Below are positions 26,319 through 34,173 of a stretch of DNA of 64,000 nucleotides, piece by piece. The notes beneath the pieces are model-generated. The model saw only the letters and a program-made list of their open reading frames with translations. It was not told the DNA's origin and did not search any database. Source of the DNA: Pullulanibacillus sp. KACC 23026 (GTDB lineage Bacteria > Bacillota > Bacilli > Bacillales > Sporolactobacillaceae); assembly GCF_029094525.1 (NCBI RefSeq), contig NZ_CP119107.1, positions 3,906,001 through 3,970,000 of the forward strand, written 5' to 3'. The position numbers were made by a program, and so were the translations under genes. Within the stretch, counting starts at the first letter, position 1. Each line of letters begins with the position of its first letter.

Positions 26319-26498
26319 TCAAAATAGAGAGAAAAGCGAAATAATCAGTAATACGAATCCGATACACGCGATCAGCATGATTTTCTGTGAACCTTTAGGA
26401 TCGCGAAACATAAAACGGCGCATGCCGATCCATTGTAAGGCTGTGTATCCAATTAAGCCGATACCGACAATTAAAAACAAAGACATTAAGATTAACAT
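26319..26498 (-). CDS. Small two-helix membrane protein (59 aa), unknown
   Basis: ATG 26498 has an excellent TAAGGAGGT Shine-Dalgarno 8 nt upstream. The product begins MLILMSLFLIVGIGLIGYTA (helix 1), has a central basic loop WIGMRRFMFRDPKGSQK and a second helix, IMLIACIGFVLLIISLFSLF. Both ends would lie on the same side. No family recognised. It sits alone between trpP and yhaH on the opposite strand. The ribosome-binding site and ideal hairpin topology make it a convincing small gene. Confidence 0.7.
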   Translation of the reverse strand: MLILMSLFLIVGIGLIGYTALQWIGMRRFMFRDPKGSQKIMLIACIGFVLLIISLFSLF

Positions 26499-26714
26499 AT
26501 GACGGACCTCCTTAGTAGACGTCCTCTAAAAATAAGTTTATTTTTCGTTATACTATCTTATGTCTTAAATAGAATATGGTGTTTCCAACTTCCTAAATTC
26601 ATTCAATAGATTTTATTGAAAAGGCAAGAGTTGCTGTTTCCCAAGCTGTTACAAAGCTCCAAGCTTTAGATAGATCCCCTAAAAAATAACGAATGGAATA
26701 GGAGTGACTAAGAA

Positions 26715-27077
26715 ATGGGAAAAGCGAAATCATTTCTTTTAGGATTTACATTTGGAAGTGTTGCGGCAGCATCAGCCGTTTTGCTCAGTACACCCAAAGC
26801 CGGTAAACAATTTCGAACCACTCTAAAAGATAAAGTAGGAGAAATGAGTGCTTCTGTAGACGATATTAAAAACGCAGTCAATCAAGCGAAAGAAAACATC
26901 AATGACTTGAAGACAAAAGGGATGCCTCTTGTAAGAACAACCGTAAACGATGTCAAGGAATTAGTAGATACTTGGAAGTCCCAAGTTCAACCCCACCTTG
27001 GAAAACTGCTTCAAGACTCCAAATCCCTTGGAGAAGAGACCAAACGAATTCCAATTACTCGGTCGATCGATGACTAA
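26715..27077 (+). CDS. yhaH: YtxH domain protein, YhaH-like
   Basis: A 120-residue protein with one N-terminal hydrophobic segment, FLLGFTFGSVAAASAVLLSTPKAGKQFR, the YtxH/YhaH signature (membrane anchor plus TPxxGxxxR), followed by an amphipathic helical region (KVGEMSASVDDIKNAVNQAKENINDLK). In B. subtilis YhaH lies in this same neighbourhood; family members are linked to general stress, with function unknown. ATG 26715 follows ATAGGAGTG. Monocistronic with terminator at 27088-27132. Confidence 0.8.
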   Translation: MGKAKSFLLGFTFGSVAAASAVLLSTPKAGKQFRTTLKDKVGEMSASVDDIKNAVNQAKENINDLKTKGMPLVRTTVNDVKELVDTWKSQVQPHLGKLLQDSKSLGEETKRIPITRSIDD

Positions 27078-27087
27078 AGACACCTAT

Positions 27088-27132
27088 CCAGCAGGCGCCT
27101 CTTAACTAACAGAGGTACCTGCTGGTTTTTAT
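27088..27132 (+). terminator. Terminator of yhaH
   Basis: CCAGCAGG (27088-27095) and CCTGCTGG (27118-27125) pair, with an inner CCTCT/AGAGG pair, followed by TTTTTATTT. Confidence 0.8.
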
Positions 27133-27590
27133 TTACCTTGAAATGCCCTGTCCGCTGTTTCCTTTTTTTAAAAGTCGGGTAACATCTCTTTGAAGAAAGC
27201 GTGACTTAGGCAACCCATGCCCTTTTCAAATGCCATAGGCCAATGCCCATTAAGTTAATATTTAGGCATTTACCTAAACGAACGAACGAAATTCTGCATA
27301 CGTTAAACGAGATGAATCTGTCAACCTGTTAAAACAGGAATAAAAAAAAGGCGAAATGAATAGTTGTTATAGAAGTATGAGGACTTGCTGAATGTTAGGA
27401 TAAGATTCACACGTCTTAAGGCCTACGATTGCCTTTATTTTCTTCTTTCTTCTCATCTTTTCTAAAATTAGATTCTATCAAAATTTCGAATTGTGCATTT
27501 AATCATTATGAGGGTTGATTTTCTAATTAAAAGACAGTACATTAATTGAGTGATTAAAAATAGACTTCGAGAGTAGAAAGGGCGAAGGTC
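27133..27590. other. Gene-free region upstream of the DUF3267 gene
   Basis: I see no reading frame with a start signal, no tRNA and no repeat family here. The composition is AT-rich and the direct repeat CGAACGAACGAA (near 27288) is minor. Confidence 0.4.
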
Positions 27591-28127
27591 GTGAATTGTT
27601 GGAAATCATTTAATATAACGAAGGACCATGGCTCAATACGGCTTATTATTCTATCGCTTTTTTTCATGGTTACCTTTTTCATCTTTTTCAACATCTCCGT
27701 GGCAGCGTTCTTTAACAAAACAACAGTAGTAGCCTTTAATCCCTTTATAATAGTGGTTATTTTTCTATTGGTCATGCCGCTTCACAAGATTTTGCATGGT
27801 CTTCCACTATGGCTTACCAGAAAGAAAACGATTTTCCAATGGAATCGGACGCTAATTCTCCCCTCTTTACGTTTTAATCAACTGCTCTCCAAGCGATTAT
27901 GCCTAATGGTGATGATCTTTCCTGCTTTAATAGGGACTGTCCTGACGATCGTCTTAACATGGGCATTCCCATCAGGTATGGACTATTTCGGGACGTATGG
28001 AGCCCTGAATTTTGGCATTTCAGCCATCGATTTCTTATATATTATTAATCTGTTAAAAGCTCCACACCAATCTTATATAGAAGACGATCAAAATGGGTGC
28101 AAAATTCTTATAAAACAAACGAGTTAA
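27591..28127 (+). CDS. DUF3267-type membrane protein (YhaJ-like position)
   Basis: A 178-residue protein with four hydrophobic segments. The loop VMPLHKILHGLPLWLTRKK resembles the HxxxH region of DUF3267 proteins, which are related to membrane zincins; the glutamate expected in HExxH is replaced (HKILH), so peptidase activity is doubtful. GTG 27591 with AAAGGG about 8 nt upstream. The gene lies between yhaH and prsA, where other Bacilli keep poorly known yha genes. Family call is moderate; function unknown. Confidence 0.6.
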   Translation: MNCWKSFNITKDHGSIRLIILSLFFMVTFFIFFNISVAAFFNKTTVVAFNPFIIVVIFLLVMPLHKILHGLPLWLTRKKTIFQWNRTLILPSLRFNQLLSKRLCLMVMIFPALIGTVLTIVLTWAFPSGMDYFGTYGALNFGISAIDFLYIINLLKAPHQSYIEDDQNGCKILIKQTS

Positions 28128-28172
28128 GAGCTCTGGAACTAAAATCCCCCTTAGTGTGGGCAATGAATGCTT

Positions 28173-28205
28173 AAAAGAGGCTTTCCCATATGGGCAGCCT
28201 CTTTG
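28173..28205. terminator. Bidirectional terminator between convergent genes
   Basis: AAAGAGGCTTTCCC-ATAT-GGGCAGCCTCTTT. Confidence 0.8.
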
Positions 28206-28217
28206 TTGTTCTTTAAG

Positions 28218-28814
28218 CTATTTTTTGTTAGCTGAGTTATAAATATTAAAAATCAGCTTATTATGCTTTAGATCAATCTGCTCAGCACGTATGGTAAACT
28301 GATCACGGATAACAAATCCAGAAAGATGAACCTCCAGCCTTTCCTTGTTCGGTTGAACCACTACCCATTTGGGAAGGCTTGCCCCTTGTTGGATAAAGGT
28401 CATTACTTGTGAAACAGGCAAGGAAAACAGGCCAATGGTGGCAGAGGTTTCCTTAAGGACAACCGTTTCTCCATTATTTTCGACTTTGGGATCAAACAAC
28501 ATACTATAAGGGATTTTCACACCAAGAATTTTTAGAGAACCTGTAAATTCAACCTGATTATTTAATAAGATGGATGCCTCCAAATTACCTTTTATTTCTT
28601 TTTGAAGCTCAGCATTCATTAAACTAGCCAGTTGTTCTTTATTACCACTTACTGTAAAAATAGGTGCTGTGTTGATTGCCGATGTTTGCCACTTTGTATT
28701 AACAGGCGGCTGAGCTTTAGGTAAGGCCGTTACAAGTAGCAGCAAGACAATGATGACAAAAAGGACATCCACAGCTAATAAAATAAAAAACGCGCGTTTC
28801 CACTTATTGATCAC
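28218..28814 (-). CDS. YpmS family protein (DUF2140), single-pass membrane protein
   Basis: A 198-residue protein with a short basic N-terminus, one transmembrane helix (VDVLFVIIVLLLLVTALPKA, about residues 14-34) and a roughly 160-residue extracytoplasmic beta-rich domain. The sequence TVSGNKEQLASLMNAELQKE and the later FVIRDQFTIRAEQIDLKHNKL match the YpmS/DUF2140 family. Function unknown. GTG 28814 after AGAGAGG. Usually ypmS lies elsewhere in Bacilli, so this may be a paralogue. Confidence 0.75.
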   Translation of the reverse strand: MINKWKRAFFILLAVDVLFVIIVLLLLVTALPKAQPPVNTKWQTSAINTAPIFTVSGNKEQLASLMNAELQKEIKGNLEASILLNNQVEFTGSLKILGVKIPYSMLFDPKVENNGETVVLKETSATIGLFSLPVSQVMTFIQQGASLPKWVVVQPNKERLEVHLSGFVIRDQFTIRAEQIDLKHNKLIFNIYNSANKK

Positions 28815-28940
28815 AACAAACCTCTCTTTCCAAATCTCTTGTCACTTTAATTTCCAGATCTCAAAGACTATTTTTTTTAGCTTGAGTTTGGTACCCTTAT
28901 AATAATAACGCCTTGTGCAAATTAGGAGGTAGACGTTACT

Positions 28941-29123
28941 TTGTATCTTTTATATCTTTTCTTTGGATTTATTATTTTATTTCTGTTCAATATTTTAACC
29001 AATACATTATGTTTAAAAAAGAATATTCCGGAAGACAAACAGTCCTCAGTTTTCAAAATGATTAATGTTTCCATTACCATTTTATTAGTTTCATCTTACA
29101 TCGAAGTTCTTTTTAATGTATAA
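28941..29123 (+). CDS. Possible small membrane protein, 60 aa
   Basis: TTG 28941 preceded by AGGAGGT about 11 nt upstream. The product has two hydrophobic helices (LYLFFGFIILFLFNILTNTL and VSITILLVSSYIEVLFNV) around a basic loop. No family recognised. The strong Shine-Dalgarno and two-helix layout support it; the rather long spacing, TTG start and AT-rich sequence weaken it. Confidence 0.45.
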   Translation: MYLLYLFFGFIILFLFNILTNTLCLKKNIPEDKQSSVFKMINVSITILLVSSYIEVLFNV

Positions 29124-29341
29124 AATATCCCCAACTGTTACAAATTAAATGTTAGAGTTTTTTTGGTAATCATTCAAGCAACAGGGTTTATGGAAGATCA
29201 AATCGATAAGACCTATGTGTTATTTCTCACATTTTTTAATTTATTAAGGCTTTTTTAATAAAAATTTGCTATATTTAAGAAAGGCTATATAATAATTGGA
29301 CAAGTTCCTCTCATAATTTTAAGGCTAATAGGAGTGTTTAC

Positions 29342-30292
29342 ATGAAAAAATTGGTAGCAACAACGGCCGTCATTTTCGGGATCTTCAGTCTGACAGCATG
29401 TGGAAATCCAACGATTGTGAAAACAAAGGCTGGAAATATTACGCAACAAGATTTTTATAAGGAACTGAAATCTGAATACGGCAACCAAGTTATCCAAAAT
29501 ATGGTATATACTAAATTACTTCAAGATAAATATACCGTTACGAAAAAAGAAATTAACGCCAAAATTAAAGAAGTAACGGATTCTTTAGGCGGCTCTGACC
29601 AACTTCAAGCAGCTCTTCAACAACAAGGGATGACAATGTCACAGTTCAAAGACAACGTTAAGACACAGCTATTGTTGTTAAAAGCCGAAACAAAGAATGT
29701 CAAAGTGACAAATGCTGATCTTCAAAAATATTTTAATGCAAATAAGAGCAATTACATTGAAGTTAAAGCACGTCATATTCTTGTTGACAAGAAGTCCACA
29801 GCTGACATGATCGAGAAGAAATTGGCAAATGGTGCGGACTTTGCAACGTTAGCTAAAAAATATTCAACGGATACAGGTTCAAAAGACAAAGGCGGCGAAC
29901 TTGGCTGGGTGAAAAAAGGAACAATGGTACAGCAGTTTGAAGATGCCTTGTTCAAGCTTAAAAAAGGACAAATTACCACAACTCCAGTCAAGTCTGACTA
30001 TGGGTACCACATTATCCAAGCCGAGGATATTAAAGACAGTCTTTCTGATTTCAAATCCCAAGTTACAGAAGACTATAAGGCCTCCAAGGCTGAAGATCAA
30101 CAGGTTGTCCTTAACAGTTTGATCAAGAATGGCGGTATTAAAGTGAATGACAGCCAATTTAAAGATCTATTCAAGCAACAAGCTGTTACAAGCACAGACA
30201 GCTCTAGCACTGGTACTGATACGAGTACAGACAGCAGCAGTAGCTCAAGTTCAAGCAGCGATTCAAGCTCAAGCAGTTCTTCCAGCAAATAA
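29342..30292 (+). CDS. prsA: Peptidyl-prolyl isomerase lipoprotein PrsA (secretion foldase)
   Basis: A 316-residue lipoprotein: basic start, hydrophobic core and lipobox LTAC (Cys20), so it is anchored outside the membrane. The N-domain (about residues 25-140) is followed by a parvulin domain (about 140-232: ARHILVDKKSTADMIEKKL ... GWVKKGTMVQQFEDALFKLKKG ... GYHIIQAEDI) and a C-terminal helical part. The final 35 or so residues are nearly all Ser, Thr and Asp, a flexible low-complexity tail that is longer than in B. subtilis PrsA. PrsA folds exported proteins at the membrane-wall interface and is essential or nearly so. ATG 29342 follows TAGGAGTG. Neighbours yhaL and yhaM match the B. subtilis locus. 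Confidence 0.95.
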   Translation: MKKLVATTAVIFGIFSLTACGNPTIVKTKAGNITQQDFYKELKSEYGNQVIQNMVYTKLLQDKYTVTKKEINAKIKEVTDSLGGSDQLQAALQQQGMTMSQFKDNVKTQLLLLKAETKNVKVTNADLQKYFNANKSNYIEVKARHILVDKKSTADMIEKKLANGADFATLAKKYSTDTGSKDKGGELGWVKKGTMVQQFEDALFKLKKGQITTTPVKSDYGYHIIQAEDIKDSLSDFKSQVTEDYKASKAEDQQVVLNSLIKNGGIKVNDSQFKDLFKQQAVTSTDSSSTGTDTSTDSSSSSSSSSDSSSSSSSSK

Positions 30293-30298
30293 AAGGTT

Positions 30299-30332
30299 CA
30301 AGGAGTCTCACAAATGTGAGACTCCTTTTTTC
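30299..30332 (+). terminator. Terminator of prsA
   Basis: AAGGAGTCTCAC-AAAT-GTGAGACTCCTTTTTT, perfect stem. Confidence 0.9.
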
Positions 30333-30344
30333 ATTAAGTGGGTG

Positions 30345-30660
30345 ATTTTCAGTTGGATAGCTTATTCTCGTTACGCTTATTTGCTCGGATAGCCCATTGA
30401 TAGGCGAATAGAGTATTGTGGTTACGCCTAATTAGTTTTTGTGTAACGAGTATTCGCTATTGGCTGATTTTGTGTCTGATTGCCTGAATAGAGGTAACGA
30501 CGATTCGCTATTTCCTCGGATAGGAGGCTTTTGGGCCTGCTTTTGAGTCATAGCGTGCCCTCGTTACGCCTATTTGCTCGGATGATCCATTGGTAGGCGA
30601 ATAGCGTATTGTGGTTACACCTACTCATTTTAGTGGGAACCAGAATACGCTATTTCTTTT
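30345..30660. repeat. Degenerate GGATAGC/TTACGCC repeats, related to the 81-bp array
   Basis: The gap between prsA and yhaL holds at least six forward or inverted variants of GAATAGCGTATTnnGGTTACGCCTA, for example near 30354-30380, 30401-30430, 30447-30465, 30493-30515 and 30598-30632, with an inverted copy AATACGCTATTTC at 30642-30654. The core words (GGATAGC, ATTCTCGTTACGC, GGCGAATAG) are those of the 50816-51706 array. No coding capacity. Confidence 0.7.
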
Positions 30661-30700
30661 TTAAAAGAGTTTACATTAAGCAGCCATTAGTGATATCCGT

Positions 30701-30961
30701 TTAACTGCTTCTTTTTTTGCGTGCCTTTTCGATCCGCTCCATATAAACCTGTCCTTGCTCTTCTATAAAAGCTTGGTCAGCTTGGCGGTCCTCTTGATTA
30801 GCCTTAATGAATTGATACCCGCTAAAAAGGATCCCGGCAATGACAAAATACATCCACCAAGGTAACGTGGAAATAAGGGAAAAGACGCCTAAAGTCTTCA
30901 ACACAAAAATGCCGGCAAGACCGCCAATGATCCAAAGTGAACGTTTGGCTCCTTTTTTCAT
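30701..30961 (-). CDS. yhaL: Sporulation protein YhaL
   Basis: An 86-residue protein with hydrophobic segments around SLWIIGGLAGIFVLKTLGVFS and PWWMYFVIAGILFSGYQFI, then a charged cytoplasmic helix, DRQADQAFIEEQGQVYMERIEKARKKR. The PWWxYxVIAGIxFSGY and EGQVYMERI stretches are those of the YhaL family, needed for normal sporulation in B. subtilis, and the gene lies next to prsA there too. The N-terminus is longer than the 70-residue B. subtilis protein. ATG 30961 has GAGGAGG upstream. Confidence 0.8.
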   Translation of the reverse strand: MKKGAKRSLWIIGGLAGIFVLKTLGVFSLISTLPWWMYFVIAGILFSGYQFIKANQEDRQADQAFIEEQGQVYMERIEKARKKRSS

Positions 30962-31079
30962 ATGAAATACCTCCTCTAGAGATAAACGACTAACACAACT
31001 TGTCCTTCGGCTTATATAAGACTATGCACCTTCCCCTTAAAATATGACAAAAAGGGTTAATGGTTTAAATCCATTAAAT

Positions 31080-31124
31080 GGGGACCGTTCTTCTGTCCAT
31101 TAATTAAACAGAGGAACGGTCCCC
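31080..31124. repeat. GGGGACCGTTC palindrome
   Basis: GGGGACCGTTCTTCTGT pairs with ACAGAGGAACGGTCCCC around a short AT loop. A member of the dispersed GGGGAC-type repeats; it could end the MFS-transporter message. Confidence 0.7.
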
Positions 31125-31184
31125 GCAATTTTATCGAAGAAAAACTATTTCCCTTTTTTTGAGTAAAACCTGTCCTCACATTTA

Positions 31185-32399
31185 TTAATGACCGGCTTCA
31201 ACCTGATCGACGTGGTGGACGTGCTTTCGATTGACTAAAATAAATAAAACCGACACAAGAACAAAAACGCCGCCTACAATAAACGGAACATGCGGTGAAA
31301 ACCATTCCGCTAATTTCCCAGCTAGATAAGGGGCGACGGCACCGCCCAAAAAGCGTAAGAAGCTATAGGCAGCGGATGCCGTTGAACGCTCGATTGGCGC
31401 TGCATTCATCACAGCAGTTGTAATTAATGTATTGTTATTTCCGAGCATGGCACCCGCTAATATAACTGCTACAATAATAACCCATTGAATGTCCGTCCAT
31501 ATCCCCATGATAATAAGTAAGAGCGCAAACAAAAATAGCATGGCGCACATGGAGGAGACCGTCCCAAAACGCTGCTGCAGTTTCGGTGCCATGAAAACGG
31601 ATGTGAGAGCTAACAAAACACCCCAGCCAATGAAAACATAACCAAGTCCGTGTGCGTCTAAGCCCATAACGAACGGCGCATAAGCTAATAAAGTGAAGAA
31701 ACCAAAGTTATAAAGACAAGCTGCTAACCCAAATACGACGATCGATCGATGTTTCAGAGCACGAAATGGGTCAAGCAAGGAGGTTGATTTAGCCTTTGGC
31801 TTCCCAGCGTTCAGCTTACGAGTTCCTGGCATCAGCACGCTGACAAATATAAAGGCCAATACCATAAGAGCTGCCACTCCTAAAAATGGCCCTCTCCAAG
31901 TAATCGCTCCGAGTTCACCACCGAGGAGAGGACCTACTGAAATGCCAAGTCCGATTGCCGCCTCATAAAGAATCACCGCTTTTGCCGTTCCATTATTAGA
32001 TAAAGTAACAATCGCCGTTAAGGCTGTTGCTACAAACAATGCATTACCGAGACCCCAGCCTCCACGTAAACCAACAATGGCCCATATATTATTTGAAAGA
32101 CCCCCAGCTGCTGAGAAAAAAGCAATAATGACAATTCCGCATAAAAGAGTCCTTTTAATTCCAAGACGCGATGAAAGGGCCCCTGTAATTAACATGGCAA
32201 CCGCCATCACCGCATTATAACTTGTAAATAGCAAAGTGACCTGACTGGGTGTTGCCTTTAACTGTGTGGCAATGGCCGGTAAGATCGGATCAACTAATCC
32301 AAGCCCCATAAAGGCGATGATACAAGCAAAAAAAACAGCCCATACGGCGATGGATTGCCCCCCTTGGTGTTCTTTTGACAATTCAGCTTGTTGCGTCAT
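31185..32399 (-). CDS. MFS transporter, drug-efflux type
   Basis: A 404-residue protein with 12 hydrophobic helices. The opening helix GLVDPILPAIATQL and the loop 2-3 motif GALSSRLGIKRTLL (motif A, GxLaDrxGrkxx) mark the DHA1 drug/H+ antiporter group; GISVGPLLGG is motif C (GxxxGPxxGG), typical of exporters. The C-terminus is unusually His-rich (KHVHHVDQVEAGH). The gene is translationally coupled to a MerR-type regulator, the arrangement of Bmr/Blt-like efflux pairs, so induction by a pump substrate is expected. ATG 32399 has GAGGAGAG upstream. Confidence 0.85.
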   Translation of the reverse strand: MTQQAELSKEHQGGQSIAVWAVFFACIIAFMGLGLVDPILPAIATQLKATPSQVTLLFTSYNAVMAVAMLITGALSSRLGIKRTLLCGIVIIAFFSAAGGLSNNIWAIVGLRGGWGLGNALFVATALTAIVTLSNNGTAKAVILYEAAIGLGISVGPLLGGELGAITWRGPFLGVAALMVLAFIFVSVLMPGTRKLNAGKPKAKSTSLLDPFRALKHRSIVVFGLAACLYNFGFFTLLAYAPFVMGLDAHGLGYVFIGWGVLLALTSVFMAPKLQQRFGTVSSMCAMLFLFALLLIIMGIWTDIQWVIIVAVILAGAMLGNNNTLITTAVMNAAPIERSTASAAYSFLRFLGGAVAPYLAGKLAEWFSPHVPFIVGGVFVLVSVLFILVNRKHVHHVDQVEAGH

Positions 32400-32865
32400 G
32401 TCGACTCTCTCCTCTTTTCATTTCTAATTCTTGTTCTAACGACCCAATCCGCGCCCGTACTCTCTCTCTTAACGTGACAAGTTCCTTTTGAACGCTAAGT
32501 ATTTTTTGCATTTTATCTTCAATCACAAGAATTTGTTTATCCAGTGTCTTACCCATTTCCTCCAGGCTCGTTTTTTCACTAATTGAGTCCTTTAATTCTT
32601 TTACTTGAAGATAATTTGCACGTGTCTGTTCAAAATTTTCCCTAAGCGACATATAATGGACGAGCTCCTGCAAGGAAAAGCCTAACACTTCTTTGATGGT
32701 CGTGACTTTTTTCAAAAGTTCAACATGCTTGTCAGAGTAGATTCGCGTTCCTCCCTTGCTGCGAGGTGGTGAATCCAATAAACCAATTTCTTCATAGTAA
32801 CGAATCGTCCGCTTGCTTAATCCAGACTGTTTGGCGACTTCATCAATTTTAAAACCCCTTTCCAT
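32383..32865 (-). CDS. MerR family transcriptional regulator
   Basis: A 160-residue regulator. The winged HTH is at the N-terminus: FKIDEVAKQSGLSKRTIRYYEEIGLLDSP, then RSKGGTRIYSDKHVELLKKV. A long dimerisation helix follows. The effector domain is short and lacks metal-binding cysteine pairs, so a small-molecule signal is likely. ATG 32865 has GGGAGGTG upstream; a 14-codon longer frame to 32907 lacks support. It overlaps the MFS gene by 17 bases. Confidence 0.88.
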   Translation of the reverse strand: MERGFKIDEVAKQSGLSKRTIRYYEEIGLLDSPPRSKGGTRIYSDKHVELLKKVTTIKEVLGFSLQELVHYMSLRENFEQTRANYLQVKELKDSISEKTSLEEMGKTLDKQILVIEDKMQKILSVQKELVTLRERVRARIGSLEQELEMKRGESRHDATS

Positions 32866-32975
32866 AAAACACCTCCCATCCCACTTATCTATAATCACTG
32901 TGGCCAACTCATTTTCTTTTCTTTTCTTTCAAACATAATCTCTTGATAATTCCCATAATTCAAACTCACTTTATG

Positions 32976-33005
32976 AGTATAATATAAATTTAACGTTAAC
33001 GTCAA
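32976..33005 (-). promoter_or_regulatory. MerR-type promoter with dyad in the spacer
   Basis: On the minus strand TTGACG (33000-33005), 18-nt spacer, TATACT (32976-32981). The palindrome ACGTTAACGT overlaps the -35 and the start of the spacer. Extended spacers with a dyad are the hallmark of MerR-controlled promoters. Confidence 0.55.
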
Positions 33006-33018
33006 TTTTTGTTTTACA

Positions 33019-33075
33019 AAAAAGGGGCAGCACTTTCTGTTTCTTTTTTTATGAAACAGAAGCGCCACCTCTTTA
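33019..33075 (-). terminator. Terminator of yhaM
   Basis: On the minus strand a long imperfect stem (AGAGGTGGCGCTTCTGTTTC with GAAACAGAAAGTGCTGCCCC) closes over AAAAAAA and is followed by TTTTTT. Confidence 0.75.
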
Positions 33076-33090
33076 AACCATTTAATCAGC

Positions 33091-34050
33091 TTAAACTGAA
33101 ACCGTTTTTGACGTAAATGTCGGTTTATAGAAGGAACGATTATCCATCGCAAAAAGTCGCTCCGTAAACTCTCCCGGCTGTACTTTTTCAAGGGCCCTGG
33201 ACATCATATTCATCTTGGCATCCAGATTATCAATCATATGAAGAATTTCGGCCTCTTTAATTAAAGGCGGTTTCGGGCTCCCCCATTCTCCCTTATGATG
33301 ATGGCTCAAAATAAGATGTTTGAGAATGAGAACCTCCTCGGCCTCTTCATAATCCAGTGCCTTCGCTGCTTCACCTATCTCGTTTACCATAATCGTGATA
33401 TGGCCGAGAAGTTTTCCTTCGAGCGTATAGGCGGTTGCCGTCGGACCCGATAATTCAATCACTTTACCCATATCATGAAGAATGATCCCTGCGTATAACA
33501 AGTCTTCATCCAATTCGGGATATAGACCCGATATCGCAGCGGCGAGATCCAGCATCGAAGTGACATGATAAGCAAGACCTGACATATACTCATGGTGATT
33601 TTTCGTTGCAGCTGGGTATTCATAAAAGGCCTGTTGGTGTTTCTTTAACAAAGCACGTGTCATTCGTTGTAAGACGGGGTTATTCATTTTAAAAATATAC
33701 TGTGTGATCTTCTCCATCATATCCGCAACAGGTACAGGAGCAACCGGAACAAGATCGGCCTTTGTAATCGGATCGGACTCTTTAGCCTGTCGAATGCGAC
33801 GAATCCGAAGCTGCATTTTCCCCCTGAAGCTTGTAATATCCCCTTCAACAAGGACAATGGTATCCGGCTGATAAATGTCCTCATCATCACGTGAGATATC
33901 CCATAATTTCGCTTCAATTTCACCTGAGACGTCTTGTAAAATGATGGTTAAATACGGCTTTCCATTGCTTGCGATTGAACGGCTTACGGATTTAATTAAG
34001 AGATATTGATTGATCGTTTCCCCTTCTAATGCCTGTATGATTCCCTTCAA
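33091..34050 (-). CDS. yhaM: 3'-5' exoribonuclease YhaM
   Basis: A 319-residue RNase with an N-terminal OB-fold ([21 protein letters not shown], about residues 38-60) and an HD domain ([19 protein letters not shown], then [13 protein letters not shown] with the HD pair, and [13 protein letters not shown]). This layout is diagnostic of YhaM, which trims short RNA ends in Firmicutes. TTG 34050 has GGAGGAG upstream. It follows the cssRS-like pair by 123 bp on the same strand, whereas in B. subtilis yhaM directly neighbours yhaN. Confidence 0.93.
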   Translation of the reverse strand: MKGIIQALEGETINQYLLIKSVSRSIASNGKPYLTIILQDVSGEIEAKLWDISRDDEDIYQPDTIVLVEGDITSFRGKMQLRIRRIRQAKESDPITKADLVPVAPVPVADMMEKITQYIFKMNNPVLQRMTRALLKKHQQAFYEYPAATKNHHEYMSGLAYHVTSMLDLAAAISGLYPELDEDLLYAGIILHDMGKVIELSGPTATAYTLEGKLLGHITIMVNEIGEAAKALDYEEAEEVLILKHLILSHHHKGEWGSPKPPLIKEAEILHMIDNLDAKMNMMSRALEKVQPGEFTERLFAMDNRSFYKPTFTSKTVSV

Positions 34051-34173
34051 GTCTCGTCTCCTCCTTAATTTGCTCTCTATTGTTAAGGCTAGTTTCTGGC
34101 CTCTATTTGATTAAGCGAAACTAGCAACCCCCTTATAGAAAAGCATCTCTTTTTCTAAATGTGATCTCAATCG

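Noticed and set aside
27591-28127. Active membrane zinc protease
   Set aside because: The HExxH glutamate is absent (HKILH), so peptidase activity was not claimed.
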